NCBI GenBank assembly: GCA_900545725.1 | Contig: URAI01000009.1 | Coordinates: 1-45,345, forward strand | Length of the DNA stretch: 45,345 bases | From: an uncultured Eubacterium sp. | GTDB lineage: Bacteria; Bacillota; Clostridia; Lachnospirales; Lachnospiraceae | Direction of reading: 5' to 3' | Shown here: positions 25,965 to 36,542 of the stretch, piece after piece | Layout of the letters: each line of letters opens with the position of its first letter | How positions within the stretch are numbered: position 1 is the first letter of the stretch | The notes under the pieces: model-generated | The model's input: only the letters and a program-made list of their open reading frames with translations | What the model was told of the DNA's origin: nothing | Databases searched by the model: none | Position numbers and translations under genes: made by a program

Positions 25965-28900
25965 ATGCCGCAGATTAACAGGATTCGGGTCAACAATGTA
26001 AAATATAATTTTGGAACGCAGTATTATGATGATTTTATGATGCGTTTTAACTGTAAAAATACTATCTATGACCTTGCCAATGGTGGTGGCAAGAGTCTTC
26101 TTATGCTTCTGCTTTTGCAGAATGTAATTCCTAATTGTACCCTTGATGAGAAACAGCCCATTGAAAAGTTATTCCGTACAGGCTGTGATAATACAGTAAT
26201 ACATTCACTTGTGGAATGGAAGTTAGATGCATGTTACAGAAAAGATAATTATAAATATATGACGACAGGTTTCTGTGCAAGAAAGGGACATGTGCGCGAT
26301 GAGTACGCACAGGAAGTTGAGTCTTCTGATACAGTTGATATATCTGACAGTGCAAGTATAGAATATTTCAATTACTGTATATTCTATAGGAAATTCGGTG
26401 ATAATGACATTAAGAATATTCCTCTTGTAAAAAATGGTGAGAGAGTTACATATAATGGCCTTAAAGCATATCTTAGAGAACTTGAAAAGAATGATTTTAA
26501 TGTTTCGGTTAAGATATTTGACAGAAAAGGTGATTATCAGAACTTCATAAGCCGTTATGGATTATTTGAGAGTGAATGGGAAATTATCAGGGGAATAAAT
26601 AAGACTGAGGGACATGTAAGAACGTATTTTGAAACTAATTACAGAACCAGCAGAAAGGTTGTGGAAGACCTTCTTATAGAGGAAATAATACAGAAATCTT
26701 TTAACAACAAATTAGCTGTTACAGATGATGAAGGAAAGATGGCAAAGACACTTCTTGACATAAAAGATAAGCTTATTGAACTGTCAAAGAAAAACGAAAG
26801 AATAAGCAGCTATAACAGTCAGATGTCAGCCCTTGATGATTTTGCAGAATATGTAAGTACTTTTAAGGAGATGTACAGTAAGAAGGAACAGTTAAAAAAA
26901 TGTTTGTATAATATGTTAATAAAAGCACACTGTATGTTGATAACTAAAGATGAATATTTTACTTCTGTGGAAAATGAGGCAGAATCAAACAGACTGTCAG
27001 AAGAAGAGGAACAAAGAAAGATACAGACGGCACAGGTTATGGCAGAGCAGTATTCCCTTAAGTCAATAGAAGCACTTATAGCAGAAAATGAAAAGGCAAG
27101 GGAGTATGATAATAACCGTCTTATACAGCTGCAGGATAAATTAAGACTTATGGAATCGGCAAATGACTATAACGATTACATACAGTATGACAAAGCAATG
27201 TATGAGGCACAGCTTGCTGTAAACAGTGTGCTGCGTGATAATAAAGAGATAATAGAGGAATTATCAGTTATAGCGAAGGCTTATAAAATATTATATGATA
27301 CAGACATTAAAAAACTTGAAGAGGAGCTTGTTACAGCTAAAAATAAATATGAAGAGTCCGGTATTAAATATGCAGAATGTAATAATAATATCTCGGAATA
27401 TGAAAAGAAGCTTGCAGCCTGTGAAAGTATGTCAGAATATATTGCTTCTGAAATAAAAGAAGAGGAGGGGCAGCTTGCAAAACTTATGGGTATTGCAGGC
27501 CTTATTGTGGCTGAAAATGCGCAGGAAGAATATGATAAGAATATTGACAGGATTGAACAAATCGGACATGAACAACAGAATATAAAAATACAGTGTGATA
27601 AAAAAGAGAGAAAGCTTTCTGATATAAGGTATGAGTTGTCAGGAATAGCTGCATTAAATAAATATCTTGTAGATGAATATGAGAGACAAAAGCAGGACAA
27701 GTCAGATACAGACACAGTAAGGCAGCGTATTGAGCGGCTTAAAAAGATATATCTTACACAGAATACAGAGTCATTAGTATCAGTTATACACGATACATAT
27801 GATGAGACATATTCAGAGCTTTCCAGGCTTAAAGAGAAGAAAGAACGGCTTAAGCGTTTTATCGTGGATACTAAAGATGGAAGGTATTCATTTGATGAAC
27901 CTATGATTAACAGCTTAAGAAAATATCTTTCATTACATTATACGGGCTGTTTTATGCAGGGACATGACTGGTTAAAGGGATATGATGATACAACAAGGGT
28001 AAAGCTGACAGAGAAATATCCATTTATAGAATATGCATTTATAATAACGGACAACTTTGAAAAAATCGGACATGATGAAGTGCTTAAGGATTTTGAAAAG
28101 AGTGCATATATGGTACCACTTGTAAGCAGCAGTATAATTGATACCTTAGGTGATGGTAATATAAGTAATTATAATACAACGGATGATAATATAAAGCCTG
28201 ATAATTATATATATGACGGTTTAGGATATATCACATTTGCAGGAAAGAATCTGTCATTTTTATATGATGATGCCAGATGTAATGCACAGATAAAGACAGC
28301 GGAAGAAGAGCTTGATAATGTGCAGGAGAACATTGAAAAGCTTGAGGACCGGTGTAATATTCTTAATGAGGATTATTTATTTATAATTGAAAATAATTCA
28401 TCTTCATTTATACTTGAAGAACAAAAATTCAAGGATATAGCAGGTAAAATACAGGAAAACAAAAGCAGAGAAGATAAGCTGAAAGAAGAATATGAAAATA
28501 CTAAGGCAGCTTATAACGATGAATTAGCAGAATATAATCAATTGTCAGAGGATTTCAATTCTTTAAATGCGGCAAATGAACTCCTTGAAAAAGTTATAAA
28601 ACACAAAGAACGGATATCATCCAAATATGCAGACTTAGAGCAGGATAAAAAATCAAGAGCAGAGTATAGGGAAGCCTTAAGAGAGTTAAGAAACGAAGCT
28701 GGCAATATACATGCCGGACTTGAAAAACAGGATATTCTGATTGAAAATTTACATAACAGGATACAACAGCTTAATAAAGTCTGGGATATGATGAAGAGTA
28801 TATATGACGGTAACAAAGAATGTGATATTTCTTCATATGTCAACAAGAATACGCAGGAGCTTGAAAGCAGATTTATTGGACTTAAAGAGGCACTTGATAA

Positions 28901-30455
28901 GGATAACTTAGACGTAAGTGATAAAGAAGCACTTGTAAAGCATTACAGACAGTCTATGGACAAATGTAAAAGCCAGATAGAATACAGAGGAAGTTCATTT
29001 AAAGATATTGAGGATAAGTTTTCAAAGGGAGAATTATCGGCTGTGGATGCAAAAGAGCTTGACAAGATGAAGAAAGTTATAGAAAAGCTTTCACATAATA
29101 TAAGACAGACCGATGGACAGCTTGATTCACAGAATGCGCTTATGAACCGTTTAGAGGGAAGTATTGCACATGGCGTAAGACAGATTGAAGAAAAATTTGG
29201 AACATTTGAAACATTTGAATGTGACAATATAGATAATTATATTGACCGGCACAAAGAATATATAAAGGAGCTTAACATAAAAGCTTCCGATATAAAGAAA
29301 AAATTAAAGCTGGCAGAAAAACAGATGCGTAAGCTTTCAGTAATTGAAAAAGACCTTGAGCGTATTGTAACAGGTGCAGGAATGGAGCTGCCGGTATATG
29401 ATATGGTTAAAGATACAGATATATCAGAAAATATAGATGATTATGAACAGGTGCAGAAAGAATTTGATAAATTATCAAAACTGGAATTTAAAAAACAGGA
29501 TGAATTTAACAAAAACAGACAAAAGCTTGTTGAAAAGCTTGAAAGCATTGATGGCATAGAGCTTGCATCACAGATTAAATTATCTGTAAATATACCAGAA
29601 AATGAACAGGATACAATAGAGCTTGCACAAAGACTTAAAGAGACGAATACATTTATTGAGCTTGAAAAGGAACGTATCTCAAAAGGAATTGAAGATATGG
29701 AAAAAATCAAGGATAACTTTGAAAACAGATGTATACAGACATGCAGCAATATTAAGACAGAGCTTGACAGGCTTCCTAAGTTATCCAATATAACTCTGGA
29801 CAAAGAGGTTATATCAATTATAAGCATGTATATACCGTATATCAAAGAAGAACAGTATAAGCAGAAGATGTCAGAATATATTAATGAGACTATTATTACA
29901 GCCGAAAGCTTTAAGGATACAGCCGGGAGGTTAAAGTATATAAGGAACCGCCTTGCGTGGAAAAGACTGTTTTCAGTTATCGTTACAGATATGAATCTTG
30001 TAAGGATTGACTTGTATAAGAGAGAACGCATAAAGAGCCAGAGCAGGTATTTAAGATATGAGGAGGCGGTTGGTTCAACAGGACAGTCACAGGGTATATA
30101 TATACAGTTTCTTATATCGATTATTAATTATATTTCAAGTATCAATACGAAGCCTTCAGACAGTCAGGTTCTTGGTAAGACCATATTTATAGATAATCCA
30201 TTTGGTGCAGCTAAGGATATATATATATGGGAGCCTATTTTTAAACTGCTTAAGACTAATCATGTACAGCTTATTGTACCGGCAAGAGGTGCGACACCGG
30301 CAATTACAGGAAGATTTGATGTCAATTATATATTAGGACAGAAGCTTTCAGGACAAAAACAGCAGACGGTAGTAGTGGATTATTACAGCCGTACAGATAA
30401 TGATGAGCTTGAATATACGAGAATGAATTATGAACAGACAACTCTTAAGTTTTAA
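25965..30455 (+). CDS. JetC/MukB-like SMC ATPase
   Basis: A 1496-residue SMC-type ATPase, the motor of the complex encoded with the two genes before it. The head halves are at the two ends: Walker A as LANGGGKS (Lys43, Ser44), with Leu where SMC proteins usually have Gly; the ABC signature as STGQSQ at about 1371-1376; Walker B as IFIDNP with Asp1410 and Asn1411 where a catalytic Glu is usual. Long coiled coils (roughly 285-630 and 775-1250) flank a globular hinge at about 635-775. An ACGGAGG SD precedes the ATG. The unusual Walker B asparagine may slow ATP hydrolysis, or the active residue may lie elsewhere in this family. Confidence 0.85.
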   Translation: MPQINRIRVNNVKYNFGTQYYDDFMMRFNCKNTIYDLANGGGKSLLMLLLLQNVIPNCTLDEKQPIEKLFRTGCDNTVIHSLVEWKLDACYRKDNYKYMTTGFCARKGHVRDEYAQEVESSDTVDISDSASIEYFNYCIFYRKFGDNDIKNIPLVKNGERVTYNGLKAYLRELEKNDFNVSVKIFDRKGDYQNFISRYGLFESEWEIIRGINKTEGHVRTYFETNYRTSRKVVEDLLIEEIIQKSFNNKLAVTDDEGKMAKTLLDIKDKLIELSKKNERISSYNSQMSALDDFAEYVSTFKEMYSKKEQLKKCLYNMLIKAHCMLITKDEYFTSVENEAESNRLSEEEEQRKIQTAQVMAEQYSLKSIEALIAENEKAREYDNNRLIQLQDKLRLMESANDYNDYIQYDKAMYEAQLAVNSVLRDNKEIIEELSVIAKAYKILYDTDIKKLEEELVTAKNKYEESGIKYAECNNNISEYEKKLAACESMSEYIASEIKEEEGQLAKLMGIAGLIVAENAQEEYDKNIDRIEQIGHEQQNIKIQCDKKERKLSDIRYELSGIAALNKYLVDEYERQKQDKSDTDTVRQRIERLKKIYLTQNTESLVSVIHDTYDETYSELSRLKEKKERLKRFIVDTKDGRYSFDEPMINSLRKYLSLHYTGCFMQGHDWLKGYDDTTRVKLTEKYPFIEYAFIITDNFEKIGHDEVLKDFEKSAYMVPLVSSSIIDTLGDGNISNYNTTDDNIKPDNYIYDGLGYITFAGKNLSFLYDDARCNAQIKTAEEELDNVQENIEKLEDRCNILNEDYLFIIENNSSSFILEEQKFKDIAGKIQENKSREDKLKEEYENTKAAYNDELAEYNQLSEDFNSLNAANELLEKVIKHKERISSKYADLEQDKKSRAEYREALRELRNEAGNIHAGLEKQDILIENLHNRIQQLNKVWDMMKSIYDGNKECDISSYVNKNTQELESRFIGLKEALDKDNLDVSDKEALVKHYRQSMDKCKSQIEYRGSSFKDIEDKFSKGELSAVDAKELDKMKKVIEKLSHNIRQTDGQLDSQNALMNRLEGSIAHGVRQIEEKFGTFETFECDNIDNYIDRHKEYIKELNIKASDIKKKLKLAEKQMRKLSVIEKDLERIVTGAGMELPVYDMVKDTDISENIDDYEQVQKEFDKLSKLEFKKQDEFNKNRQKLVEKLESIDGIELASQIKLSVNIPENEQDTIELAQRLKETNTFIELEKERISKGIEDMEKIKDNFENRCIQTCSNIKTELDRLPKLSNITLDKEVISIISMYIPYIKEEQYKQKMSEYINETIITAESFKDTAGRLKYIRNRLAWKRLFSVIVTDMNLVRIDLYKRERIKSQSRYLRYEEAVGSTGQSQGIYIQFLISIINYISSINTKPSDSQVLGKTIFIDNPFGAAKDIYIWEPIFKLLKTNHVQLIVPARGATPAITGRFDVNYILGQKLSGQKQQTVVVDYYSRTDNDELEYTRMNYEQTTLKF

Positions 30456-30736
30456 AAAATGAATAAAATAGAGAGGACTTGTGTTTACAATAAAACATGG
30501 CTGTGATACACTAAAAAGTGTATGTTTATGCTGATGTTAATACGTTGGCGGGGTACACTTACAATCGTAAAAACATTTATAAACATATTATGATTGTAAA
30601 TATATCTGACGTGCCATTAGTTTAAAATATTTCTACGGACAGTACCGGGAAATATTTTAGGATTTGGTTCTGATATAATTAATGTATGGAATTTATTAGT
30701 GTATAATGTATGTTTTAGAAAAGGTGGCGTCTAATT
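30456..30736 (+). other. Gene-free gap with three inverted repeats
   Basis: 281 bases without a gene. Three hairpins are visible: 30506-30523 (7 bp, AAAA loop), 30559-30566 with 30592-30599 (8 bp), and 30624-30633 with 30649-30658 (10 bp perfect). Two TATAAT -10 matches follow (about 30673 and 30703), neither with a good -35. Together they suggest that the next gene can be transcribed from its own regulated promoter. Bases 30475-30489 repeat exactly at 2226-2240. Confidence 0.5.
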
Positions 30737-33253
30737 TTGGATAAATATGAATTTAATATAAAGGTTGATCAGATAAAGAAGCTTGCATCCAAAAGGGAAT
30801 ATAATGAAGCAGCAAGGATAGCAGGTTCAATGAACTGGCAGAAGGTTAAAGACTGGCCGACTCTTGCAACAGTTATTAATGTGCAGGAAGCAGCAGGAGA
30901 TTTGCTGGAGGCCAGAGATATGGCAATTCTTGCATATAATCGTAATCTCGGAGGAAGAAAGCTTGTATATAAGCTTACAGAACTTCTTATCAAGCTTGAG
31001 GATTTTGAGAATGCAGAAGAGCTATACGATGAATATGAAAGAATGGCACAGCATGATGTAAACAGATTTATTCTGTATTACGAATTAAGAAAGGCAGAGA
31101 AAGCTTCTGATAATGAGCTTGTTGAAATCTTAGAGGATTACAGGGAACATGAGATAGATGAGAAGTATATGTATGAGCTTGCAAAGCTGTATTTTAATAC
31201 AGGAAGAAGAGATGAATGTATTAAGATATGTGATGACCTTGTTCTTTGGTTTCAGGATGGAACATATGTAGAGAGTGCAATCAGACTCAAGCAGGAGTAC
31301 GGTGTAACTCTTACAAAGACCCAGAAGAATATTCTTGAAAATGCCAGAAAGAGAAAGAATGATAAAGAGCTTGATAAGGAAGAGGAATTTAAAAAGCAGC
31401 AGGAGCTTGTAAGAATACAGCATGATGACGTTGAAGAAGAATTAAGACGTGATGAGCTTGGCGAGGATAATGATGAGCCGGGTGGAATAAAAGGCTTCTT
31501 TAAGAAGGCATTTTCAGGCTTCCAGATTGACAGGGATGACAATGAAGAGGGCGAAGAGGATGATACTGTTGATGCAGGAAGAGAAGATGATGAATTTATT
31601 ATCTCTGTTGATGATAAAAAGCAGGATGATAATACAGGTACAGATGATAAACTGCCGGATACGGAAATATCACCGTCTGTTGTACAGAAACCGGAAAATG
31701 TTAATCTTAACAAGGCATCTTTATCTTTAAGAGAGCTTATTGAAAATGCAAAGAAGCAGGTAGAAGATAATTGTGAACAGGTAAGCCGTGGTTTTGATAT
31801 TGCCTCAAAGAACAGTACACAGCAGTCAGAAAGTGTGTCATATAAAGAGGTTAAGCAGTCAGATGATGATATACAAAAAGATGTTATTGAGAATTTAAAC
31901 AGATTCATGCAGGAAGATATAAAAGAGGCTGAAGCTTTAAGACCTGCCCCTGTAGTTACAGATGACGGACAAGACGGCGATAATGAACAGATTAAGGGAC
32001 AGTTAAGTCTGGCTGACTGGATTGAAACTGTACGTGAAGAAAAGTATGGTAATCAGAATACCAGGGAATTTTCAAGAGTAGAGCTTGAAAGAATGCTTGA
32101 TGAAAAGGATGAGAAGAGTGCAGCCTATGAGAAGCTTATTGCAAGGCAGAAAGAAAAGGCACAGGCTGAGGGAACTAAGTTTGATGAGAAAAAAGCAAGA
32201 TATGAAGCAGCTGTTACTATGATGGTTAATGCAGCAAAGACAGACCTTGCAATAAGAACAGGTAAGGCGACTGCAAAGCTTGAGGCTGAAGCAGAGGATA
32301 TGCGTAAGGCAGCATTAAATAAAGATAATGAGGAAGTTCAGGGAAGCATGCAGGCTGATATGTATAATATGCAGCCACAGAATGGTAAATCAGATGTGAC
32401 ATATAGGGATTCAGAGAAGCCAGGTAAGTTTACAAGGAAGAATAATGCAGCAGATGAGTTTGAGGAGCTTGATGAGGTTATAGATGATGATAAGAAGTTA
32501 TCACCTGAGCTTGCCAGAATATTTAAAAAATATAAAGAGATGCCGGGACTTGAAAGACAGCTTGCAATACTTTTTGAAGCACTTGAAAAAGAGATGCAGA
32601 TAAGTACTTCTGAGTTTGGTAATATAATTATTTCAGGTAATTCAAGTTCAGATAAGACAGATCTTGCAAGGACTATTATAAGAGCTATTAATTATATGTT
32701 CCCTGACCAGCAAAAGAAGCTTGCTAAGACAACAGGTGACAGTATTAATCACAGAGGTCTTACAAAAGCAATGCATAAGCTTAATGGAACGGCTCTTATT
32801 GTAGAGGGTGCAGGCGTTATACAGCCTAAGCGTATTAGTGAAGTATTAGACTGCATGAAGCAGCATACAGACAGGATGATTGTTATATTTGAAGATTCAG
32901 ATGCAGAAATGAATGTTCTTATTAATTTTAATCCTGAGCTTACTAAAACCTTTAATCATAGAATTGTTTTAAAACAGTATACGGTAAATGAACTTGTTGA
33001 GATGGCAAGGAAGTATGCAAGGAAAAGACAATATGAGGTTGATGACGATGCATTACTTGAGCTTTATCTTAAGATTGATAAGCTTCATACAGATAATGAT
33101 AATATCAAACTTGATGATATCAAGGAAGTAATTAACAGAGCCATAGAGAATTCTGAAAGAAGATCATCAAGAAAGATATTTGGTGGTCTTAAGAAAAAGA
33201 GAAGTGACAGCGGAAGTATTACATTCCTTTCAGAGGCAGATTTTAAGGACTGA
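30737..33253 (+). CDS. TPR protein with acidic linker and degenerate AAA-like domain
   Basis: An 838-residue cytoplasmic protein. Residues ~1-180 look like helical TPR-type repeats. A highly charged, Asp/Glu/Lys-rich linker (~190-570) follows. The C-terminal ~250 residues resemble an AAA+ module of the CbxX/CfxQ kind, but the P-loop reads GNSSSDKT near residue 633, with Asp replacing the last glycine, and the Walker B region reads ALIVEG. It is therefore probably unable to hydrolyse ATP normally. It starts with TTG at 30737, supported by AAGGTGG 9 bases upstream. Placed after the JetABC-like genes, it may be a partner or regulator of that complex; this is inference. Confidence 0.7.
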   Translation: MDKYEFNIKVDQIKKLASKREYNEAARIAGSMNWQKVKDWPTLATVINVQEAAGDLLEARDMAILAYNRNLGGRKLVYKLTELLIKLEDFENAEELYDEYERMAQHDVNRFILYYELRKAEKASDNELVEILEDYREHEIDEKYMYELAKLYFNTGRRDECIKICDDLVLWFQDGTYVESAIRLKQEYGVTLTKTQKNILENARKRKNDKELDKEEEFKKQQELVRIQHDDVEEELRRDELGEDNDEPGGIKGFFKKAFSGFQIDRDDNEEGEEDDTVDAGREDDEFIISVDDKKQDDNTGTDDKLPDTEISPSVVQKPENVNLNKASLSLRELIENAKKQVEDNCEQVSRGFDIASKNSTQQSESVSYKEVKQSDDDIQKDVIENLNRFMQEDIKEAEALRPAPVVTDDGQDGDNEQIKGQLSLADWIETVREEKYGNQNTREFSRVELERMLDEKDEKSAAYEKLIARQKEKAQAEGTKFDEKKARYEAAVTMMVNAAKTDLAIRTGKATAKLEAEAEDMRKAALNKDNEEVQGSMQADMYNMQPQNGKSDVTYRDSEKPGKFTRKNNAADEFEELDEVIDDDKKLSPELARIFKKYKEMPGLERQLAILFEALEKEMQISTSEFGNIIISGNSSSDKTDLARTIIRAINYMFPDQQKKLAKTTGDSINHRGLTKAMHKLNGTALIVEGAGVIQPKRISEVLDCMKQHTDRMIVIFEDSDAEMNVLINFNPELTKTFNHRIVLKQYTVNELVEMARKYARKRQYEVDDDALLELYLKIDKLHTDNDNIKLDDIKEVINRAIENSERRSSRKIFGGLKKKRSDSGSITFLSEADFKD

Positions 33254-33344
33254 TTATGATAAATTACTGTCAGTAATATGAACAGGCAGTACATACTACT
33301 AAGTTTATATGCGTATAATAATGCGTAAGAATGGAGGATAAATA

Positions 33345-35339
33345 ATGAGAAACATTGATGAGTTATCGGTAAATGCGATAAGAGTATTATCAGCAGATGC
33401 AATTCAGAAAGCTAATTCAGGACATCCCGGCCTGCCACTTGGAGCAGCACCTATGGCATATGAGTTATGGGCTAACCATATGAACCATAATCCAAAGGAT
33501 CCTGAATGGAAGAACAGAGACCGTTTTGTATTATCAGGCGGACATGGTTCAATGCTTTTATATTCATTATTACATCTTTTTGGATATGGCAACCTGTCAA
33601 TTGATGATATTAAGAATTTCAGACAGCTTGATTCACTCACACCTGGACATCCTGAATATGGTCATACAGTAGGTATTGAAGCTACAACAGGTCCTTTAGG
33701 ACAGGGCATGGCAATGGCAGTTGGTATGGCAATGGCAGAAGCCCATCTTGCAAGTGTATTTAATAAAGACGGATATGATATTGTAGACCATTACACATAT
33801 GTATTAGGTGGAGACGGATGTATGATGGAGGGAATTTCATCAGAGGCATTTTCACTTGCCGGAACACTGGCACTTAATAAGCTTATAGTCTTATATGATT
33901 CTAATAATATTTCCATTGAGGGAAGTACAGATATAGCATTTACAGAGGATGTATTAAAGAGAATGGAAGCTTTTGGTTTCCAGACAATTGAAGTTGCTGA
34001 TGGTAATGACCTTAAGGCAATAGGTGCAGCGATTGAAGAAGCTAAGGCCGATAAAGACAGACCTTCATTTATCAAGATTAATACTCTTATTGGTTATGGC
34101 TGTCCGGAAAAACAGGGCAAGGCAAGTGCACATGGCGAACCTCTTGGTACTGATAATGTAGCCGCACTTAAGGAAAATATTAACTGGCCTTGTAAGGAAG
34201 CATTCGAAGTGCCTCAGGAGGTATATGATAATTACAAGTCAATTACTGATTCTAAGATTAAGGTATATGATGAATGGAATGAGTTATTTGATAAGTATTC
34301 AAAGGAATATCCTGATATGAAGAAAAAATGGGATAACTATTATAACGGTTATGACATGTCAGAACTTTTTGATTCGGAAGAATACTGGGCTAAATCAGAA
34401 AAGGACGAAGCAACAAGAAGCACATCAGGTACAATATTAAACGAGATTAAGAAGTTAATGCCTAATTTAATCGGTGGTTCTGCTGACCTTGCGCCATCTA
34501 ATAAGACTAATATGAAGGATGCGGGAGATTTCTCCAAGGATAATTATGCCGGCACTAACCTTCATTTTGGTGTAAGAGAGCAGGCTATGGCAGCAATTGT
34601 AAATGGTATTGCACTTCATGGCGGATTAAGACCATTTGCAGCGACATTCTTTGTATTCAGTGATTATACTAAGCCTATGGCAAGACTTACTGCGCTTATG
34701 AAGCTTCCTGTTGTATATATATTTACACATGACAGCATTGGCGTAGGTGAAGATGGTCCTACACATGAGCCAGTTGAGCAGCTTGCAGCTTTCCGTTCAC
34801 TTCCTAATTTCTGCGTATATAGACCTTGTGACAGAACAGAAACAGCCGCTGCATGGATGCATGCAATCCAGTCAAAGGATGAACCTACAGCATTAGTTCT
34901 TACAAGACAGAACTTAAAGCAGCAGGCAGGTTCTTCTAAGGAAGCGCTTAAGGGTGGATATATATTAGAGGATTCTTCTAAGGCAGAGCCTGATGCTATT
35001 ATTATTGCAAGTGGTTCAGAAGTTGCACTTGCAACAGGTGCAAGAGAAGAGCTTTTAAAGGAAGGCATTGATGTAAGAGTTGTAAGTATGCCAAGCATGG
35101 ATGAATTTGATAAGCAGTCTGATGAGTACAAGCAGTCAGTCCTTCCTGACAGTTGTAGAAAGAGAGTTGCGGTTGAGGCACTTTCAGACTTTGGCTGGTA
35201 CAGATATGTAGGTCTTGACGGTAAGGTAATAGGAATGTCAGGCTTTGGTGCATCAGGTCCGGCTGCACAGCTTTTTGAAAAGTTTGGTTTCAATGTAGAA
35301 AATGTTGTTAATACAGTTAAGAGTGTAATTAATAAGTAA
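33345..35339 (+). CDS. tkt: Transketolase
   Basis: Moves two-carbon units between sugar phosphates in the non-oxidative pentose phosphate pathway, using thiamine diphosphate and magnesium. The 664-residue length is standard. Visible features are GHPGLPLGAAPMAYELW near the N-terminus, the ThDP motif starting GDGCMMEG and ending at NN (ILYDSNN-type), the pyrimidine-binding segment FGVREQAMAAIVNG, and THDSIGVGEDGPTHEPVEQ. A GGAGG SD precedes the ATG; a TATAAT at 33314-33319 may be its -10, with no clear -35. A strong hairpin with a T-run follows the gene. Confidence 0.97.
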   Translation: MRNIDELSVNAIRVLSADAIQKANSGHPGLPLGAAPMAYELWANHMNHNPKDPEWKNRDRFVLSGGHGSMLLYSLLHLFGYGNLSIDDIKNFRQLDSLTPGHPEYGHTVGIEATTGPLGQGMAMAVGMAMAEAHLASVFNKDGYDIVDHYTYVLGGDGCMMEGISSEAFSLAGTLALNKLIVLYDSNNISIEGSTDIAFTEDVLKRMEAFGFQTIEVADGNDLKAIGAAIEEAKADKDRPSFIKINTLIGYGCPEKQGKASAHGEPLGTDNVAALKENINWPCKEAFEVPQEVYDNYKSITDSKIKVYDEWNELFDKYSKEYPDMKKKWDNYYNGYDMSELFDSEEYWAKSEKDEATRSTSGTILNEIKKLMPNLIGGSADLAPSNKTNMKDAGDFSKDNYAGTNLHFGVREQAMAAIVNGIALHGGLRPFAATFFVFSDYTKPMARLTALMKLPVVYIFTHDSIGVGEDGPTHEPVEQLAAFRSLPNFCVYRPCDRTETAAAWMHAIQSKDEPTALVLTRQNLKQQAGSSKEALKGGYILEDSSKAEPDAIIIASGSEVALATGAREELLKEGIDVRVVSMPSMDEFDKQSDEYKQSVLPDSCRKRVAVEALSDFGWYRYVGLDGKVIGMSGFGASGPAAQLFEKFGFNVENVVNTVKSVINK

Positions 35340-35393
35340 CAATTGAGCTTATCACAGTTGTCTTAAAGGCTGTGTGCATTATTAATATAATAT

Positions 35394-35495
35394 GGGCTGT
35401 CGCAATGAGTGAAGAGTCATACAGAATATAGATATATAATTGCTGGATAATTCTATATTTTAGATGATTTTTCATTAATGCGGCAGCTCTTTTTA
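35394..35495 (+). terminator. Rho-independent terminator after tkt
   Basis: GCTGTCGCAATGA at 35396-35408 pairs, with some wobble and a small bulge, with TCATTAATGCGGCAGC ending at 35487; an inner helix adds GAATATAG/CTATATTT. A T-rich run follows (TCTTTTTAT). Confidence 0.75.
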
Positions 35496-35555
35496 TATGC
35501 TTATTTGTTTCAGAGAAGAACAGACATACTTTTATATCCATATATTGGGAAATAC

Positions 35556-35584
35556 TTGTAAAGTATAAAAAGAGTAGATATAAT
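35556..35584 (+). promoter_or_regulatory. Promoter of the BspA-like surface protein gene
   Basis: TTGTAA at 35556-35561, a 17-base spacer and TATAAT at 35579-35584, about 130 bases before the start codon. Confidence 0.55.
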
Positions 35585-35954
35585 TATAATAAATTTTGGT
35601 TTGTATCCGTGGAAATATTAATACATATAGTATCAGAAGCTTAGTAATAATTAAAAGGATTATATACAGATTGGGTAATAATATGTATACACATGATATG
35701 AAAGGATATTGCTTATGAAAAAGAGATTTAAAAGGACGCTAAAAAGGCTGTCTGTGTTTGCAATTTCATTGTCAATGCTTGCTACAACGACATTTGGAAC
35801 AGCAGGTATAACACAGGTTCAGGCAGCATATAACAATGAACTTGCCATAGGAGAAGATGGTCAGTGACATTATTATGTCAATGGGGCAGTTGATTGGAAT
35901 TATACAGGTCTTGCATCTAATGAATATGGCTGGTTTAAGATAACCAATGGTAAT

Positions 35955-36359
35955 GTTGATTTTGGATATACGGGACTTGCCTATGATGAGAATGTAGGCT
36001 GGTGGTATGTAGAAAATGGAGCAATCAATTTTAATTATAATGGACTTAAATGTAACGATGCCGGCTGGTTTAAGATAACAAATGGAGCAGTTGACTTTGG
36101 CTATACAGGACTTGCCTATGATGAGAATGTAGGCTGGTGGTATGTAGAAAACGGAGCAATTAATTTTAATTATAATGGACTTAAATGTAACGATGCCGGC
36201 TGGTTTAAGATAATGAACGGAGCAGTTGATTTTGGCTATACAGGACTTGTATATGATGAGAATGTAGGCTGGTGGTATGTAGAAAACGGAGCAATTAACT
36301 TTAATTATAATGGACTTAAATGTAATGAATACAATTGGTGGAAGATAAACGGCGGAGCT
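35955..36359 (+). repeat. 135-bp direct repeats (aromatic surface repeats)
   Basis: Three successive 135-bp units starting at 35955, 36090 and 36225, the first two nearly identical and the third diverging towards its end. Each encodes 45 residues. Recombination between them could change the length of the protein in frame. Confidence 0.9.
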
Positions 36360-36542
36360 ATTGATTTTAAATATACAGGCATTGCTTATGATGAATATGT
36401 TGGTTACTGGTATGTCAATAATGGCGGAATTGACTGGGGTTATAATGGAACAGCAGAGTATAACGGAGCCAGCTATCAGGTTACAAATGGACACGCAGAG
36501 GTAAAAAAAGCTGATGATAATAAAGATAATGATAATACGCAT

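Noticed and set aside
35865..35867. TGA read as tryptophan or selenocysteine in the surface protein
   Set aside because: All intact genes in the window use TGG for Trp and several end in TGA (for example the acetyltransferase and alcohol dehydrogenase). The expected residue is Trp, not Cys, and a second frameshift lesion exists in the same gene.
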